Shown: positions 33,956 to 43,149, numbered from the stretch's first letter. The stretch: 48,791 nucleotides of DNA from Clostridioides difficile (GCA_012955965.1 JABBZI010000028.1:1-48791), one strand, 5' to 3'. A program made the numbers and translations. The notes: generated by a model not told the origin, from the letters alone.

Positions 33956-35188
33956 ATGAGCTTATTGAAAAATTCGTTGGCTAATTTAAAAGGGCACAAA
34001 CTTCGTGTCTTTGTAGCTTTGCTTTGGATTATAATAGGAATAACTTCAGTAATACTTGTTAGTTCTATAGGTAATGGGTTTCAGAAAGAAATTAAGAAGT
34101 CTGTAAACAATGTAAATCCTAATAAAACTACTATTTCCTTTGAATCAGCTGATAATACAGGTCTTACTGATGATATGAGTATATTTTTAAAACCATTTAA
34201 TGCAAAAGACTTAGAAGAATTATCATTTCTTGAAGGTGTAGAAAGAATCGCTCCATCAAGAGATGGGTTTAATCTGGATTCAACTTACTCTTCACAAGCA
34301 TCTTTTGATAAAAAGAGCACTTATGTTGATGTAGGACCAGTAAAAAAAGATTCTAAAATAAATTTAGTTTGTGGTAGAGATTTTTCTTTGGATGATGAAA
34401 AAAGAAAAGTAATTTTACTTACATTACAAAGTACAAGTGAAATTTTTGAAAATCCAGAAGATGCTTTAGGGCATGGTATCAACATAAATGGAACTATATT
34501 TGAGATAATTGGAGTGTTAGATGATTCTCAACAGAACCAAGATATGGGATTCTTTGGTGGTTATCAAGATATGCAGTTTACTACTTCTCTTATACCTAAA
34601 AAAGCTTTTGACAGTTTAATGAGTCAAAATTCTTATTCAAATGAAATCTATCAGTTAGACTTAGTTTCTTCTAATGGGTATAATGTGAATGAAGTTGCAA
34701 ACAATGTCATAGCTAAACTATATGAGATGCATCCTGGTATCAATGGTTCTTATACTACACCAGACCCAACAGAACAGACAGCTTATCTTGAAAGTATTAA
34801 TTCTAATGTAAACAAATATGTATCTATAATAACTGTAGTTGCAATGTTTGTTGGTGGTATTGGTGTAATGAATATAATGTATGTTTCTGTTATGGAAAGA
34901 CAAAGAGAAATTGGTATAAGACGTGCCATTGGTGCAAAACCTAGGTCTATATTATTTCAATTTTTAGTTGAGGCTGTATTTATAACAGTATGTGGTGGAA
35001 TTTTAGGAACTATAGTTGGATTTATTGCTACTAATTACGTTTCTAAATACATCGGATTTGAAGCCATTCCTAGTTTAAATAGCTTATTTTATGCTATTAT
35101 AGCTACTATATTAACTGGAGTTGTGTTTGGTTTAATCCCAGCCTTTAAAGCCTCTAAACTAGACCCTATAAAGGCGATTTATAAGTAA
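33956..35188 (+). CDS. MacB/YknZ-like ABC transporter permease
   Basis: 410 aa with four helices. The first is at about 17-40 (VFVALLWIIIGITSVILVSSIG). A MacB periplasmic-core-like external domain of about 230 residues follows, then three C-terminal helices of the FtsX domain (VVAMFVGGIGVMNIMYVSVMERQREIGIRRAIGAKPRSI). In Gram-positive bacteria such systems export antimicrobial peptides or toxins, e.g. YknWXYZ against SdpC; the substrate here is unknown. The ATG has GGAGGTG. It is the last gene of the efflux operon and ends before a strong terminator. Confidence 0.9.
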   Translation: MSLLKNSLANLKGHKLRVFVALLWIIIGITSVILVSSIGNGFQKEIKKSVNNVNPNKTTISFESADNTGLTDDMSIFLKPFNAKDLEELSFLEGVERIAPSRDGFNLDSTYSSQASFDKKSTYVDVGPVKKDSKINLVCGRDFSLDDEKRKVILLTLQSTSEIFENPEDALGHGININGTIFEIIGVLDDSQQNQDMGFFGGYQDMQFTTSLIPKKAFDSLMSQNSYSNEIYQLDLVSSNGYNVNEVANNVIAKLYEMHPGINGSYTTPDPTEQTAYLESINSNVNKYVSIITVVAMFVGGIGVMNIMYVSVMERQREIGIRRAIGAKPRSILFQFLVEAVFITVCGGILGTIVGFIATNYVSKYIGFEAIPSLNSLFYAIIATILTGVVFGLIPAFKASKLDPIKAIYK

Positions 35189-35207
35189 AAACTTAAGTTT
35201 AATATAT

Positions 35208-35267
35208 AACGCACTATTATATATGATAGATTAAGAATTTAATCTTCTTCAAATATAATAGTGCGTT
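35208..35267. terminator. Bidirectional terminator after the efflux operon
   Basis: A 15-bp perfect stem (35208-35222 with 35253-35267), containing AACGCACTATTATAT, encloses an inner AGATTAA/TTAATCT stem. It separates the convergent efflux operon and GNAT-GrpB gene. Confidence 0.8.
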
Positions 35268-35276
35268 CTTTAGTTT

Positions 35277-36272
35277 CTAGTCTATTATTTTTCTTATGAA
35301 ATCTGTTTTATTATCACAGTAAGCATTAACATCATATCTATAAAGTTTTGCTAGTTTTTTCTTTAAATTAGAATACTCTTTAACTTTATCTGGGTTTAGT
35401 CTTAAATAATCTCTAAATTTAATATGTTCTAAATATCCCTTTCCATTTTTAGAACATACATATAAATTATGTTCCATAAAATCAGTTGTATCATATAAAA
35501 AGGCTTCTCTTCCTTCTATATCCAAATTACCAAGATGTCTATACCCTAATTTTTCTAATTTACTTATAACACCTTTTAAATAATTGTAGTTTTCAATTAC
35601 TACATCAACATCCAATCTTGGCTTTGCAGAAAGCCCTTCAACAGATGTGCTACCAACATGTTCTATTTTTAAAATTGAATCTCCTAACATCTTTTCTAGT
35701 GTAGATTTTAACTTTTCAAACTCATATTTCCAACTTGGATTGTAGTCTACTACTTCAACAATCTTTGTAGTTAATTCAGTTACCTTTAGTTGATAGATGT
35801 CATGTTTCATTACTTTTCCTTTGTAAGTCTTATCATACTCTGATATTTTTTTCATACCGAGTCTCTTTGCTACATTTATAGATGTTATATTTCCAGGTCT
35901 TATATCTGCCACCAAAGTATCTGCTTTTAAATTTTTAATAGCATAATCTATACAAGCAATTGCACCTTCAGTAGCATATCCTTGGTTCCAATATTCTTTT
36001 TTTAGTATATATCCTATTTCTAATCCTATGTCTTGCTTTATAAGGCCTATCTGTCCAACTACTTCTTCTCTTTCCTTATCTATAGCAATAAAGTATCCAT
36101 GCCCATCATTATCATATCTTTGTATATTTCTATCTATCCATTCCAAGACTTCTTCATTAGAGAAAGCATGTTCCCAAGCATACATTACCTCTATGTCTTG
36201 TAAGATTTTACTTATTTCCTCAAAGTCATTATGACTCATTTTTCTAATATATAATCTTTTACTTTCAATCAT
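35277..36272 (-). CDS. Fusion of GNAT acetyltransferase and GrpB (UPF0157) nucleotidyltransferase-like domains
   Basis: 331 aa. Residues 1-160 are a RimJ/RimL-type acetyltransferase: IESKRLYIRKMSHNDF, the acetyl-CoA region EIGYILKKEYWNQGYATEGA, and INVAKRLGMKKISEY. Residues about 165-331 are a GrpB domain: KIVEVVDYNPSWKYEFEKLK, IEHVGSTSVEGLSAKPRLDVDVVI and FLYDTTDFMEHNLYVC. GrpB proteins have the nucleotidyltransferase fold with the GS and DxD-like motifs. The start is the ATG at 36272, just after AAGGCGGTG; the longest frame starts at a TTG inside that site. Neither substrate is known; joint modification of an antibiotic or small molecule is one possibility only. Confidence 0.88.
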   Translation of the reverse strand: MIESKRLYIRKMSHNDFEEISKILQDIEVMYAWEHAFSNEEVLEWIDRNIQRYDNDGHGYFIAIDKEREEVVGQIGLIKQDIGLEIGYILKKEYWNQGYATEGAIACIDYAIKNLKADTLVADIRPGNITSINVAKRLGMKKISEYDKTYKGKVMKHDIYQLKVTELTTKIVEVVDYNPSWKYEFEKLKSTLEKMLGDSILKIEHVGSTSVEGLSAKPRLDVDVVIENYNYLKGVISKLEKLGYRHLGNLDIEGREAFLYDTTDFMEHNLYVCSKNGKGYLEHIKFRDYLRLNPDKVKEYSNLKKKLAKLYRYDVNAYCDNKTDFIRKIID

Positions 36273-36304
36273 TGTATTCACCGCCTTCAAAAGATAATCC
36301 TAAA

Positions 36305-37570
36305 TTAAGCGTTATATACAATTTCTCCATTACATATTGTATAATTAACCTTACCATATAAAGTCTTTCCTTTAAATGGTGAATTATCTGCTTTAGAAGC
36401 AAAGCTTTCAACTGTCCATTCTTCTTCAGGATTAAATATAACAATATCTGCTATTGCTCCTTCTTCTATAAAGCCAATATTTAAATTGTATAATTTTGCA
36501 GGGTTTGTAGACATTTTTTCTATTAACTGCATCATACTAAGATGATTTTTATGAACTAAGTTTGTTATTCCAAGAGATAAAGATGTCTCCAACCCAATAA
36601 TTCCACTTGGAGCTTTAATGAATTCTCTGTCTTTTTCTTCTTTACTATGTGGTGCATGGTCTGTTGCTATTATTTCAATAGTACCATCATTTAATCCTTC
36701 TATAATTTTATCTCTATCCCATTTACTTCTTAAAGGTGGATTCATTTTTGCATTTGTTCCAAACTCTAACACATCTTCCTCAGTCAATGTAAAGTGATGT
36801 GGAGAAGCTTCTGCAACTACATTTGCACCAAGGTATTTTGCAAATCTGACCATATCAACAGATACCCCAGAACTTATATGTTGTATATCAATCTTTGCAC
36901 CAGTTTTTAATGCCAACATACAATCTCTAGCTACCATAACATCTTCTGCCACACTTGATGCACCCTTTAATCCTAGCTCTGAAGCTATATTTCCTGCATT
37001 CACACCTGGATTTCCAACTAAAGAAGGGTCTTCTTCATGAAAACTAAGTGGTACATCCAACTCTTTTGCCTTAATCATAGCTTCCATAATTAGATTGCTA
37101 TCCATTAGAGGTAGTCCATCATCAGTAAATCCTGGTACACCAGCTTTTTTAAGATTTTCCATATCAACCAACTCTTTACCTTCAAAACCTTTAGTTATAG
37201 CAGCTGCTTGTAAAACATTTATACATGCACTTTTTGACTTTTCTTTAATATAATTAAAAGTATCTTCATTATCTACAATAGGATTAGTATTTGCCATGCA
37301 TATAACAGTTGTAAATCCTCCTCTAGCAGCAGCTTTAGCTCCACTTTCTATATCTTCTTTATATGTAAATCCTGGGTCTCTAAAGTGAACATGTACATCT
37401 ACTAAACCTGGTGCAATTATATTACCACTAGCATCTATTACCTTTTCATATTCGTCATTTTCATCAAATTTACCTATTTTATAAATTTTATTTTCTTTTA
37501 TAATTAAATCAATTTTCTCATCTCTTTGACTCTTAGGGTCTATTACTCTACCATTTTTAATTAAAATCAT
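36305..37570 (-). CDS. pyrC: Dihydroorotase
   Basis: 421 aa class I dihydroorotase, step 3 of pyrimidine synthesis, cyclising carbamoyl-aspartate. Zinc ligands are in DVHVHFRDPGFTYKEDIESG (HxH), SFHEED, IQHISSG and ATDHAPHSKEEK. The family segments CMANTNPIVDN and GFTDDGLPLMDS are also present. It is an isolated pyr gene, with the other pathway genes not in this window. The ATG follows AAAGGAGAAATAAC. Confidence 0.94.
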   Translation of the reverse strand: MILIKNGRVIDPKSQRDEKIDLIIKENKIYKIGKFDENDEYEKVIDASGNIIAPGLVDVHVHFRDPGFTYKEDIESGAKAAARGGFTTVICMANTNPIVDNEDTFNYIKEKSKSACINVLQAAAITKGFEGKELVDMENLKKAGVPGFTDDGLPLMDSNLIMEAMIKAKELDVPLSFHEEDPSLVGNPGVNAGNIASELGLKGASSVAEDVMVARDCMLALKTGAKIDIQHISSGVSVDMVRFAKYLGANVVAEASPHHFTLTEEDVLEFGTNAKMNPPLRSKWDRDKIIEGLNDGTIEIIATDHAPHSKEEKDREFIKAPSGIIGLETSLSLGITNLVHKNHLSMMQLIEKMSTNPAKLYNLNIGFIEEGAIADIVIFNPEEEWTVESFASKADNSPFKGKTLYGKVNYTICNGEIVYNA

Positions 37571-37622
37571 GTTATTTCTCCTTTATACTTTTCATTTATA
37601 TAGACTCATATAATATTATACA

Positions 37623-38771
37623 TTATTTTACATACTTAAATACAAAATTACGTTTGACATCAATAGCCTTTTTAGGACAAAGTTCATGGCAACAGTAACA
37701 TCTTATGCACTTACTTAAGTCTATAATAGCACCCTTATTTCCCATCTCTATAGTACTTGCAGGGCAAGCTTCCTTACATTTCCCACATTTTATACAATCT
37801 TTGAATCTGACCACAGGTTTTGGTGTTATAAGTTTTGAAATAGGCTCATTTAAAAATTTTGGTAGTTTTACAGAAAATAATCTTAAATCTTTACTCACAT
37901 TTGGAACTTTATAGTCTTTTATAATTAAATCATCTATATCTTCTCCTACAACCTCAACATCTGAAAAATCTGCTTCTATATATCCTCTTTTTATAGCGCC
38001 TCTAATTGTAGCAACTCTATTTGGAAGTAAGTTTATAATCTTACATGCAACTACATCTATAGCATATGGATTTTGTGATGCTAACAATACACCTATTTCT
38101 CGAGTAGTCCCAGCTGAAGGTCCATCGCCTTCCATCCCTACTATTCCGTCCATAATTGTCAATGTCGGTTTCACATAATCACAAATATCCAAAAGTACAT
38201 TTTCACAAAATAATTCTTCTGTAGGAAATCTATAATGTATTTCTGCTTTTTTCAGTCCAGCTATACATCCATACAAGTTTTTTGTGCCACCAGTAAAAGT
38301 CGCCATCACATGTGTCTTTAATTTGCAAATATTTATTACATAATCTGCATCTACTATTGGTTTAATAATATCCATATATTTTAGAACATGTGCTCTTTCA
38401 CTATGTATCTTAACATCTGAAACATCATAATTTAACTTAATACACAAATCATTTGCTACCTCTTCAATTCCAGATGCCTTATAAATACTTTTAAGAGAGT
38501 TTTGATTATATGGGCCACCAGGGCTATCTGCTATTGTAATATCACAATTTAACTCTAAAAGCTTTTCACATACAACTCTTACAACCATAGGATGTGTAGT
38601 TGTAGCTTCTTCAGGTCTTTTCTTCATCAATAAATTTGGCTTTACAAGTACTTTACTTCCTTTTTTAACAAATTTATCAATACCTCCAATATCCTCTAAA
38701 TTCTTTTCAATGGAATATCTTACATCTTCATAATTATAAGTTCTGCAACTCCTAACAGATACTGCTTTCAT
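37623..38771 (-). CDS. DUF362 protein with C-terminal 2x[4Fe-4S] ferredoxin domain
   Basis: 382 aa. DUF362 covers about 35-250 (VLVKPNLLMKKRPEEATTTHP; CKLKTHVMATFTGGTKNLYG; MDGIVGMEGDGPSAGTTREIG). The C terminus has two ferredoxin clusters, CIKCGKCKEACPASTIEM and CIRCYCCHELCPKKAID, each with four Cys in CxxCxxCxxxCP spacing. It is a cytosolic redox protein of unknown reaction; related proteins are often annotated simply as iron-sulfur proteins. The ATG has AAGGTGGA. It is monocistronic or perhaps read from the rubrerythrin promoter by leakage past the terminator at 38817. Confidence 0.9.
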   Translation of the reverse strand: MKAVSVRSCRTYNYEDVRYSIEKNLEDIGGIDKFVKKGSKVLVKPNLLMKKRPEEATTTHPMVVRVVCEKLLELNCDITIADSPGGPYNQNSLKSIYKASGIEEVANDLCIKLNYDVSDVKIHSERAHVLKYMDIIKPIVDADYVINICKLKTHVMATFTGGTKNLYGCIAGLKKAEIHYRFPTEELFCENVLLDICDYVKPTLTIMDGIVGMEGDGPSAGTTREIGVLLASQNPYAIDVVACKIINLLPNRVATIRGAIKRGYIEADFSDVEVVGEDIDDLIIKDYKVPNVSKDLRLFSVKLPKFLNEPISKLITPKPVVRFKDCIKCGKCKEACPASTIEMGNKGAIIDLSKCIRCYCCHELCPKKAIDVKRNFVFKYVK

Positions 38772-38810
38772 ATTATTTCCACCTTTTTATCACAACAGTT
38801 TATTTTTATA

Positions 38811-38844
38811 ATTTAAAAAAGGAGAAACCAAAGTTTCTCCTTTT
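38811..38844 (-). terminator. Terminator of the rubrerythrin gene
   Basis: AAAAGGAGAAAC (38817-38828) pairs with GTTTCTCCTTTT (38833-38844) around a four-base loop and is followed on the minus strand by more T. It is about 20 bases past the stop. Confidence 0.85.
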
Positions 38845-38862
38845 AATCTATGTTTTTAATTA

Positions 38863-39408
38863 TTATTTTCCAAAATGTCTGTTTAATAATCCTAAGAATG
38901 CTTTACCATGTCTAGCTTCATCTTTACACATTTCATGTACTGTATCATGTATAGCATCTAATCCTAATTCTTTAGCTCTCTTAGCTAATTTTAATTTTCC
39001 ATCAGTTGCACCATACTCAGCATCAACTCTAACTCTTAAGTTTTCTTTTGTATCTGCAACTACAACTTCTCCAAGAAGTTCTGCAAATTTAGCAGCATGC
39101 TCAGCTTCTTCAAAAGCTATTCTCTTATAAGCTTCTGCTACTTCTGGATAACCTTCTCTATCAGCTTGTCTACTCATTGCTAAGTACATTCCTACTTCTG
39201 TACATTCACCAGTAAAGTTAGCTCTTAATCCTTCGATTATTTCTGCATCTACACCTTGAGCTACTCCTATTCTATGTTCATCAGCCCAAACCATTTCGCC
39301 TTTCATCTCTTCGAATTTATCAGCTCCAACTTTACATACTGGACATTGTGCTGGTGCAGCATCTCCTTCATGTATATATCCACATACTGTACAAACAAAT
39401 TTTTTCAT
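38863..39408 (-). CDS. rbr: Reverse rubrerythrin (rubredoxin domain first)
   Basis: 181 aa. The rubredoxin-type iron site is at the N terminus ([20 protein letters not shown]), and the ferritin-like di-iron four-helix domain follows ([52 protein letters not shown]). This is the reverse of the classical rubrerythrin order and is characteristic of clostridial revRbr proteins, NADH-dependent peroxide and oxygen reductases that protect anaerobes. Codon use looks optimised (many GCT, GCA and GAA; few rare codons), consistent with high expression. A sigma-B-like promoter lies upstream. The ATG follows GGGAGG. Confidence 0.93.
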   Translation of the reverse strand: MKKFVCTVCGYIHEGDAAPAQCPVCKVGADKFEEMKGEMVWADEHRIGVAQGVDAEIIEGLRANFTGECTEVGMYLAMSRQADREGYPEVAEAYKRIAFEEAEHAAKFAELLGEVVVADTKENLRVRVDAEYGATDGKLKLAKRAKELGLDAIHDTVHEMCKDEARHGKAFLGLLNRHFGK

Positions 39409-39479
39409 AATTAATTTCCTCCCAATTTTATATAATTAAATTTTTATTTTTAAGTTTAATAACTTGCTACAAGAATATA

Positions 39480-39506
39480 TATACCCCCGGCTTTGTAGTT
39501 TAAACA
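39480..39506 (-). promoter_or_regulatory. Sigma-B-type promoter of the rubrerythrin gene
   Basis: On the minus strand TGTTT (39506-39502) is followed 15 bases later by GGGTATA (39486-39480). This fits the general-stress sigma-B pattern (GTTT, 13-17 bases, GGGTAWA). The G run stands out in an AT-rich region. The predicted start is about 65 bases before the ATG. Reverse rubrerythrins are known members of the C. difficile sigma-B regulon, as I recall. Confidence 0.6.
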
Positions 39507-39519
39507 CTAAAAATAAAAT

Positions 39520-39622
39520 TTATTTCCTAATTAATTTTATCACTTTGAAACATCAGTATCAACCAAGTTTTGATGTCAAATTTCTACATAATATATAGTT
39601 TATTTGATTAATTAGGAAATAA
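39520..39622. repeat. 15-bp inverted repeat flanking a 73-base segment
   Basis: TTATTTCCTAATTAA (39520-39534) and its exact complement (39608-39622) enclose sequence that itself has an ACATCA/TGATGT inner pair. It lies between the EamA gene stop and the rubrerythrin promoter. It could be a long terminator-like stem, a bipartite operator, or a relic of a miniature element. Confidence 0.5.
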
Positions 39623-39630
39623 TTGTCTTA

Positions 39631-40545
39631 TTAAATACTTTCCAATGAAGACTCTTTTGAATCTTTAAGTTTCACTTTTTTGCTCTTTAAAAAAGACAAT
39701 TTTGTTTCTGCTGTTATGATTGCAACAAATATTAATATGCTACCAATAACCAATTTTGCTGTAATAAGTTCTTTTAGAATTATTATAGAAAATATAGTAC
39801 CAAATACAGCTTCTGTAGATAATATTATAGCTGTTCTAGTTCCATCAACTCTTTTTTGACATATAGTTTGAAATAAAAATCCTATTGTAGTACTAAATAT
39901 AGCTAGATATATAGTTCCCATATATCCAGATAATTCAGCTTCCATCTTCAATTGCCCTGCAAATGTTTGAACTACTAAAGACATTAAAAATGCTACAGTA
40001 AATTGAACAGCTGTTAATGCGATTGGGTTATTATCTTTCGCAAACTCACTTGTAAAGAATATGTGAAATGCAAATCCAAATGAACATATAAGTGTTAGTA
40101 AATCTCCAAAATTGATAGAGAAATCTGCTTCTAAAGAAAGTATACCAATCCCTATAAGAGCTACCAAACTGCTTATTATTCCTATCTTATCAAGTTTTCT
40201 TTTATAAAGTATAAAGCCTATGAATGGAACTATTACAACATTTGCTGCTGTTATAAATGCATTCTTAGATGGTGTAGTGTACATAAGTCCAATGGTTTGT
40301 ACTGTGAAAGCTAGGAATAAAAATATTCCTAAAAGTGTTCCTGCTTTTAACAACTTTTTTCCCATACTAGCACGAATCTGTTTAAAAAACAGTAAATTCA
40401 TAATTACGGCTGCTAAGAAGAATCTTAAGGTTATGATTTGTAGAGGTGTAAGTCCACCGTCTAATGCAAATTGGGTTGCTACAAAGCCACTTCCCCATAT
40501 AATTGCTATAAATATTAGTCCTATTTCTCCAAAGTATTTTTTCAA
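39631..40545 (-). CDS. EamA/DMT-superfamily permease
   Basis: About 304 aa with ten predicted membrane helices in two EamA repeats: GEIGLIFIAIIWGSGFVATQFALD opens the first, and LLTLICSFGFAFHIFFTSEFA with STTIGFLFQTICQKRVDGTRTAIILSTEAVFG mark the second. The family exports amino acids or other metabolites; the substrate is unknown. The start is a TTG at 40545 (LKKYFGEIG), eight bases after AAGGAGG. The longest frame adds 18 codons that contain this ribosome site and is therefore rejected. Confidence 0.88.
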   Translation of the reverse strand: MKKYFGEIGLIFIAIIWGSGFVATQFALDGGLTPLQIITLRFFLAAVIMNLLFFKQIRASMGKKLLKAGTLLGIFLFLAFTVQTIGLMYTTPSKNAFITAANVVIVPFIGFILYKRKLDKIGIISSLVALIGIGILSLEADFSINFGDLLTLICSFGFAFHIFFTSEFAKDNNPIALTAVQFTVAFLMSLVVQTFAGQLKMEAELSGYMGTIYLAIFSTTIGFLFQTICQKRVDGTRTAIILSTEAVFGTIFSIIILKELITAKLVIGSILIFVAIITAETKLSFLKSKKVKLKDSKESSLESI

Positions 40546-40947
40546 TAAAGCCCCCTCCTTTTTATTTTTTTGCAAAATTATAAACCCCCTAAACAGCAAG
40601 AGAGTTTTTCTATAAGCATTACTATAAAAATATAGTAAATTTTTTCAGTATTTTAAATCAAGATTTATATCTATCATGAGCTCAAATTTATATCCACTAT
40701 TTAACAGTAATATATTAATCATTTTTTGTAAACACCTTTTTAGTAAATTTTTTTATTTTTTTACTTATACTAAATTTTTTTATAAATAACTTCAATATAT
40801 TATACATTAATATTATGCAAATAATGTCAAATAAGTTACACTTTGTTTATCTTAGTTACAACTTTGTCGGTTTACTTTTTCTACTTTCTTCGATATAATT
40901 ATAATATATTTTTGATACAATTCGACAAAAGGGGGAATGCTGTAATC
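40546..40947. other. Divergent intergenic region between EamA and pgdA
   Basis: About 400 bases of AT-rich sequence with no supported gene. A TATAAT at about 40899 on the plus strand, with TTTACT about 18 bases upstream, is a plausible but weak promoter for the deacetylase. Nothing else is recognised. Confidence 0.4.
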
Positions 40948-41829
40948 ATGGTAAAAAGAAGAAAAAAGAAAACTATTACACTTACTATAATGGTTGTAAT
41001 AGTGATTGGTATTTTTTCTATGGCATGGGCGGATATGTCTAGAAAAAAAGAAATTAAGGAAACTCAAGAAAGAATCAAGGCTGAAAAGCTGGAAAAGGAA
41101 AGAATTGAAAAAGAAAAAAATGAACCTATTATTGGTGCAAAAAAAGAAGCCGCAAAAGAATATGGATATGATGCAAAATTAGTTTGGGATAAACTTAGCA
41201 AATACGACTATTCAAACAACGGAGAAAAGATAGTCTTTCTTACATTTGATGATGGACCATCTACTACTAATACTCCACAAGTCCTAGATATCTTGAAAAA
41301 ACATAGTGTTAGAGGAACTTTCTTTATTAAAGGTGATTCACTTGAAAGAAATGGTGCTAATGAAATTTTAAAAAGAACATTTGATGAAGGAAATGCAATA
41401 GCTCATCACTCTTACACTCACGACTATAAAAAACTATATCCTGGCAGAAGCCTAAATCTTGATACATTCGTAAATGAACTTAACAAAACTGATGAAGCTA
41501 TGAAAAAGGTTTTAGGAAAGAATTTCTCATCAAACGTAGTTAGATGCCCAGGCGGATATATGTCTTGGAAGAATATGGAGCCTCTAGGTAACTACTTAAA
41601 AGAGAAAAATATGGCATCAATTGATTGGAATGCTTTAAATGCTGATGCAGAAGGTAAAAAGAAAAATGCTCAAGAGTTATTTGAACATGCAAAGAAATCT
41701 TCTGAAGGCAAAGAAATGGTTGTTCTTTTAATGCATGATACTTATGGAAAGCAAGAAACAGTAAATGCACTAGACCAAGTTATAACATATTTTAAAGATA
41801 ATGGTTATCAATTTAAAATTTTAATATAA
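40948..41829 (+). CDS. pgdA: Peptidoglycan N-acetylglucosamine deacetylase (NodB family)
   Basis: 293 aa. A Lys/Arg-rich start and one helix (about 10-28) anchor it in the membrane; a Lys/Glu-rich, coiled-coil-like stretch (about 30-60) leads to the NodB domain (about 95-290). Metal and catalytic motifs are TFDDGPSTTNTP (Asp-Asp), HHSYTHDYKKL (HxxxH), RCPGGYMSW and a C-terminal LMHDTYG. Such enzymes remove acetyl groups from cell-wall glucosamine and give lysozyme resistance. The gene position next to tyrS and rbr matches what I recall for C. difficile PgdA. The longest frame starts 35 codons earlier without a ribosome site; the ATG at 40948 has AAGGGGGAA upstream. Confidence 0.88.
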   Translation: MVKRRKKKTITLTIMVVIVIGIFSMAWADMSRKKEIKETQERIKAEKLEKERIEKEKNEPIIGAKKEAAKEYGYDAKLVWDKLSKYDYSNNGEKIVFLTFDDGPSTTNTPQVLDILKKHSVRGTFFIKGDSLERNGANEILKRTFDEGNAIAHHSYTHDYKKLYPGRSLNLDTFVNELNKTDEAMKKVLGKNFSSNVVRCPGGYMSWKNMEPLGNYLKEKNMASIDWNALNADAEGKKKNAQELFEHAKKSSEGKEMVVLLMHDTYGKQETVNALDQVITYFKDNGYQFKILI

Positions 41830-41832
41830 TAA

Positions 41833-41880
41833 AAAAGCAAGCTCATTGATTGTACTTTTATAATCAATGCACTTGCTTTT
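41833..41880. terminator. Bidirectional terminator between pgdA and tyrS
   Basis: AAAAGCAAG (41833-41841) pairs with CTTGCTTTT (41872-41880), and an inner 8-bp stem (CATTGATT/AATCAATG) extends it. T and A runs flank both sides, and the genes are convergent. Confidence 0.85.
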
Positions 41881-41888
41881 ATTTTAAT

Positions 41889-43097
41889 CTATTTTACTAG
41901 CTCAATTTTTACAAATTTTTTCTTTCCTATTTGAACAACTAATTCACTTTCTTTAACAATAGCACTTAAGTCCTCTACTTTTTCACCATTTACCTTTACT
42001 CCACCTTGAGAAGCTAATCTTCTAACTTCACTTTTACTCTTAACAATCTCATTAGTCACTAATACCTCAATTAAATCAAATCCTTCTTCCTTAACTTGAA
42101 TTGTTTGTATATCTTCAGGTATTTGACCTTTTTGGAATACAGATTTAAATCTTTCTTCAGCTTCTTTAGCAGATTCTTTTCCATGGTATAATGTAACGAT
42201 TTCTCTTGCTAAGTTCATCTTTATATCTCTTGGATTTACTGAACCATCTTTTAACTGAGATTCTATTTTATTAACTTCATCAGGATGAACATCAGTTACT
42301 AAATTATAGTACTTAATTATAAGTTCATCAGGAATTTCCATAGATTTTTGGTACATTATTCCTGCTTCTTCATCTATTCCAATATAGTTACCTAAACTCT
42401 TACTCATTTTTTCTTTTCCATCTAAACCTTCTATTAAAGGCATCATTATTACTATTTGAGACTCCATACCAAATTCTCTTTGTAATGATCTTCCCATTAA
42501 TAGGTTAAATCTTTGGTCAGTTCCACCAAGCTCTATATCAGCTTCTAATGCTATAGAATCATATGCTTGCATTAATGGGTAGAAGAATTCATGTACTGAT
42601 ATTGGCATTTGCCCTTCGTATCTCTTCTTGAAATCTTCTCTTTCTAACATTCTTGCAACAGTAATAGTTGCTGCTAATTTTATTACATCTTCAAAATTTA
42701 ATTTAGCCAACCACTCACTATTAAATCTTACAATAGTTTTTTCTTTATCTAAAACTTTGAAAATTTGTTCTTGATAAGTCTTTGCATTCTCAAGAACTTG
42801 TTCTGTTGTTAAAGCTTTTCTAGCTTTAGATTTTCCAGTTGGGTCTCCAATTTTTCCTGTAAAATCTCCAATTATTATTACTATTTGATGACCTAAATCT
42901 TGTAGTTGCTTCATCTTTCTAAGAACTACTGTATGCCCTAAATGTATATCTGGAGCACTTGGGTCTAGACCCAATTTTACTATCATAGGTTTTCCTTCTT
43001 TTTCTGATTTAATAAGCTTTTCTCTTAACTCTTTTTCATCTATTAAATCGTCTACACCTTTCATAATTATTCGTATTTGCTCGTCTATCGATTTCAT
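41889..43097 (-). CDS. tyrS: Tyrosyl-tRNA synthetase
   Basis: 402 aa class I synthetase. The HIGH-type motif is HLGH in GLDPSAPDIHLGHTVVLRKM, and the KMSKS loop is intact in GKEKMSKSLGNYIG. The tyrosine pocket region is QAYDSIALEADIELGGTDQRFN. A C-terminal S4 RNA-binding domain (about 335-400) has VRRLASQGGVKVNGEKV. Length and motifs fit the TyrZ-like group as much as classical TyrS. It is preceded by a T-box leader with a UAC specifier, so it is induced by uncharged tRNA-Tyr. The ATG follows GGAGGAATGAAAA. Confidence 0.95.
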   Translation of the reverse strand: MKSIDEQIRIIMKGVDDLIDEKELREKLIKSEKEGKPMIVKLGLDPSAPDIHLGHTVVLRKMKQLQDLGHQIVIIIGDFTGKIGDPTGKSKARKALTTEQVLENAKTYQEQIFKVLDKEKTIVRFNSEWLAKLNFEDVIKLAATITVARMLEREDFKKRYEGQMPISVHEFFYPLMQAYDSIALEADIELGGTDQRFNLLMGRSLQREFGMESQIVIMMPLIEGLDGKEKMSKSLGNYIGIDEEAGIMYQKSMEIPDELIIKYYNLVTDVHPDEVNKIESQLKDGSVNPRDIKMNLAREIVTLYHGKESAKEAEERFKSVFQKGQIPEDIQTIQVKEEGFDLIEVLVTNEIVKSKSEVRRLASQGGVKVNGEKVEDLSAIVKESELVVQIGKKKFVKIELVK

Positions 43098-43149
43098 TTT
43101 TCATTCCTCCTAAAATATTTATATAATCTTTAATTTTTATTTTTATAAT

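Noticed and set aside
40220-40615. 131-codon plus-strand frame opposite the EamA gene
   Set aside because: Antisense to conserved membrane segments and lacks an upstream ribosome site.
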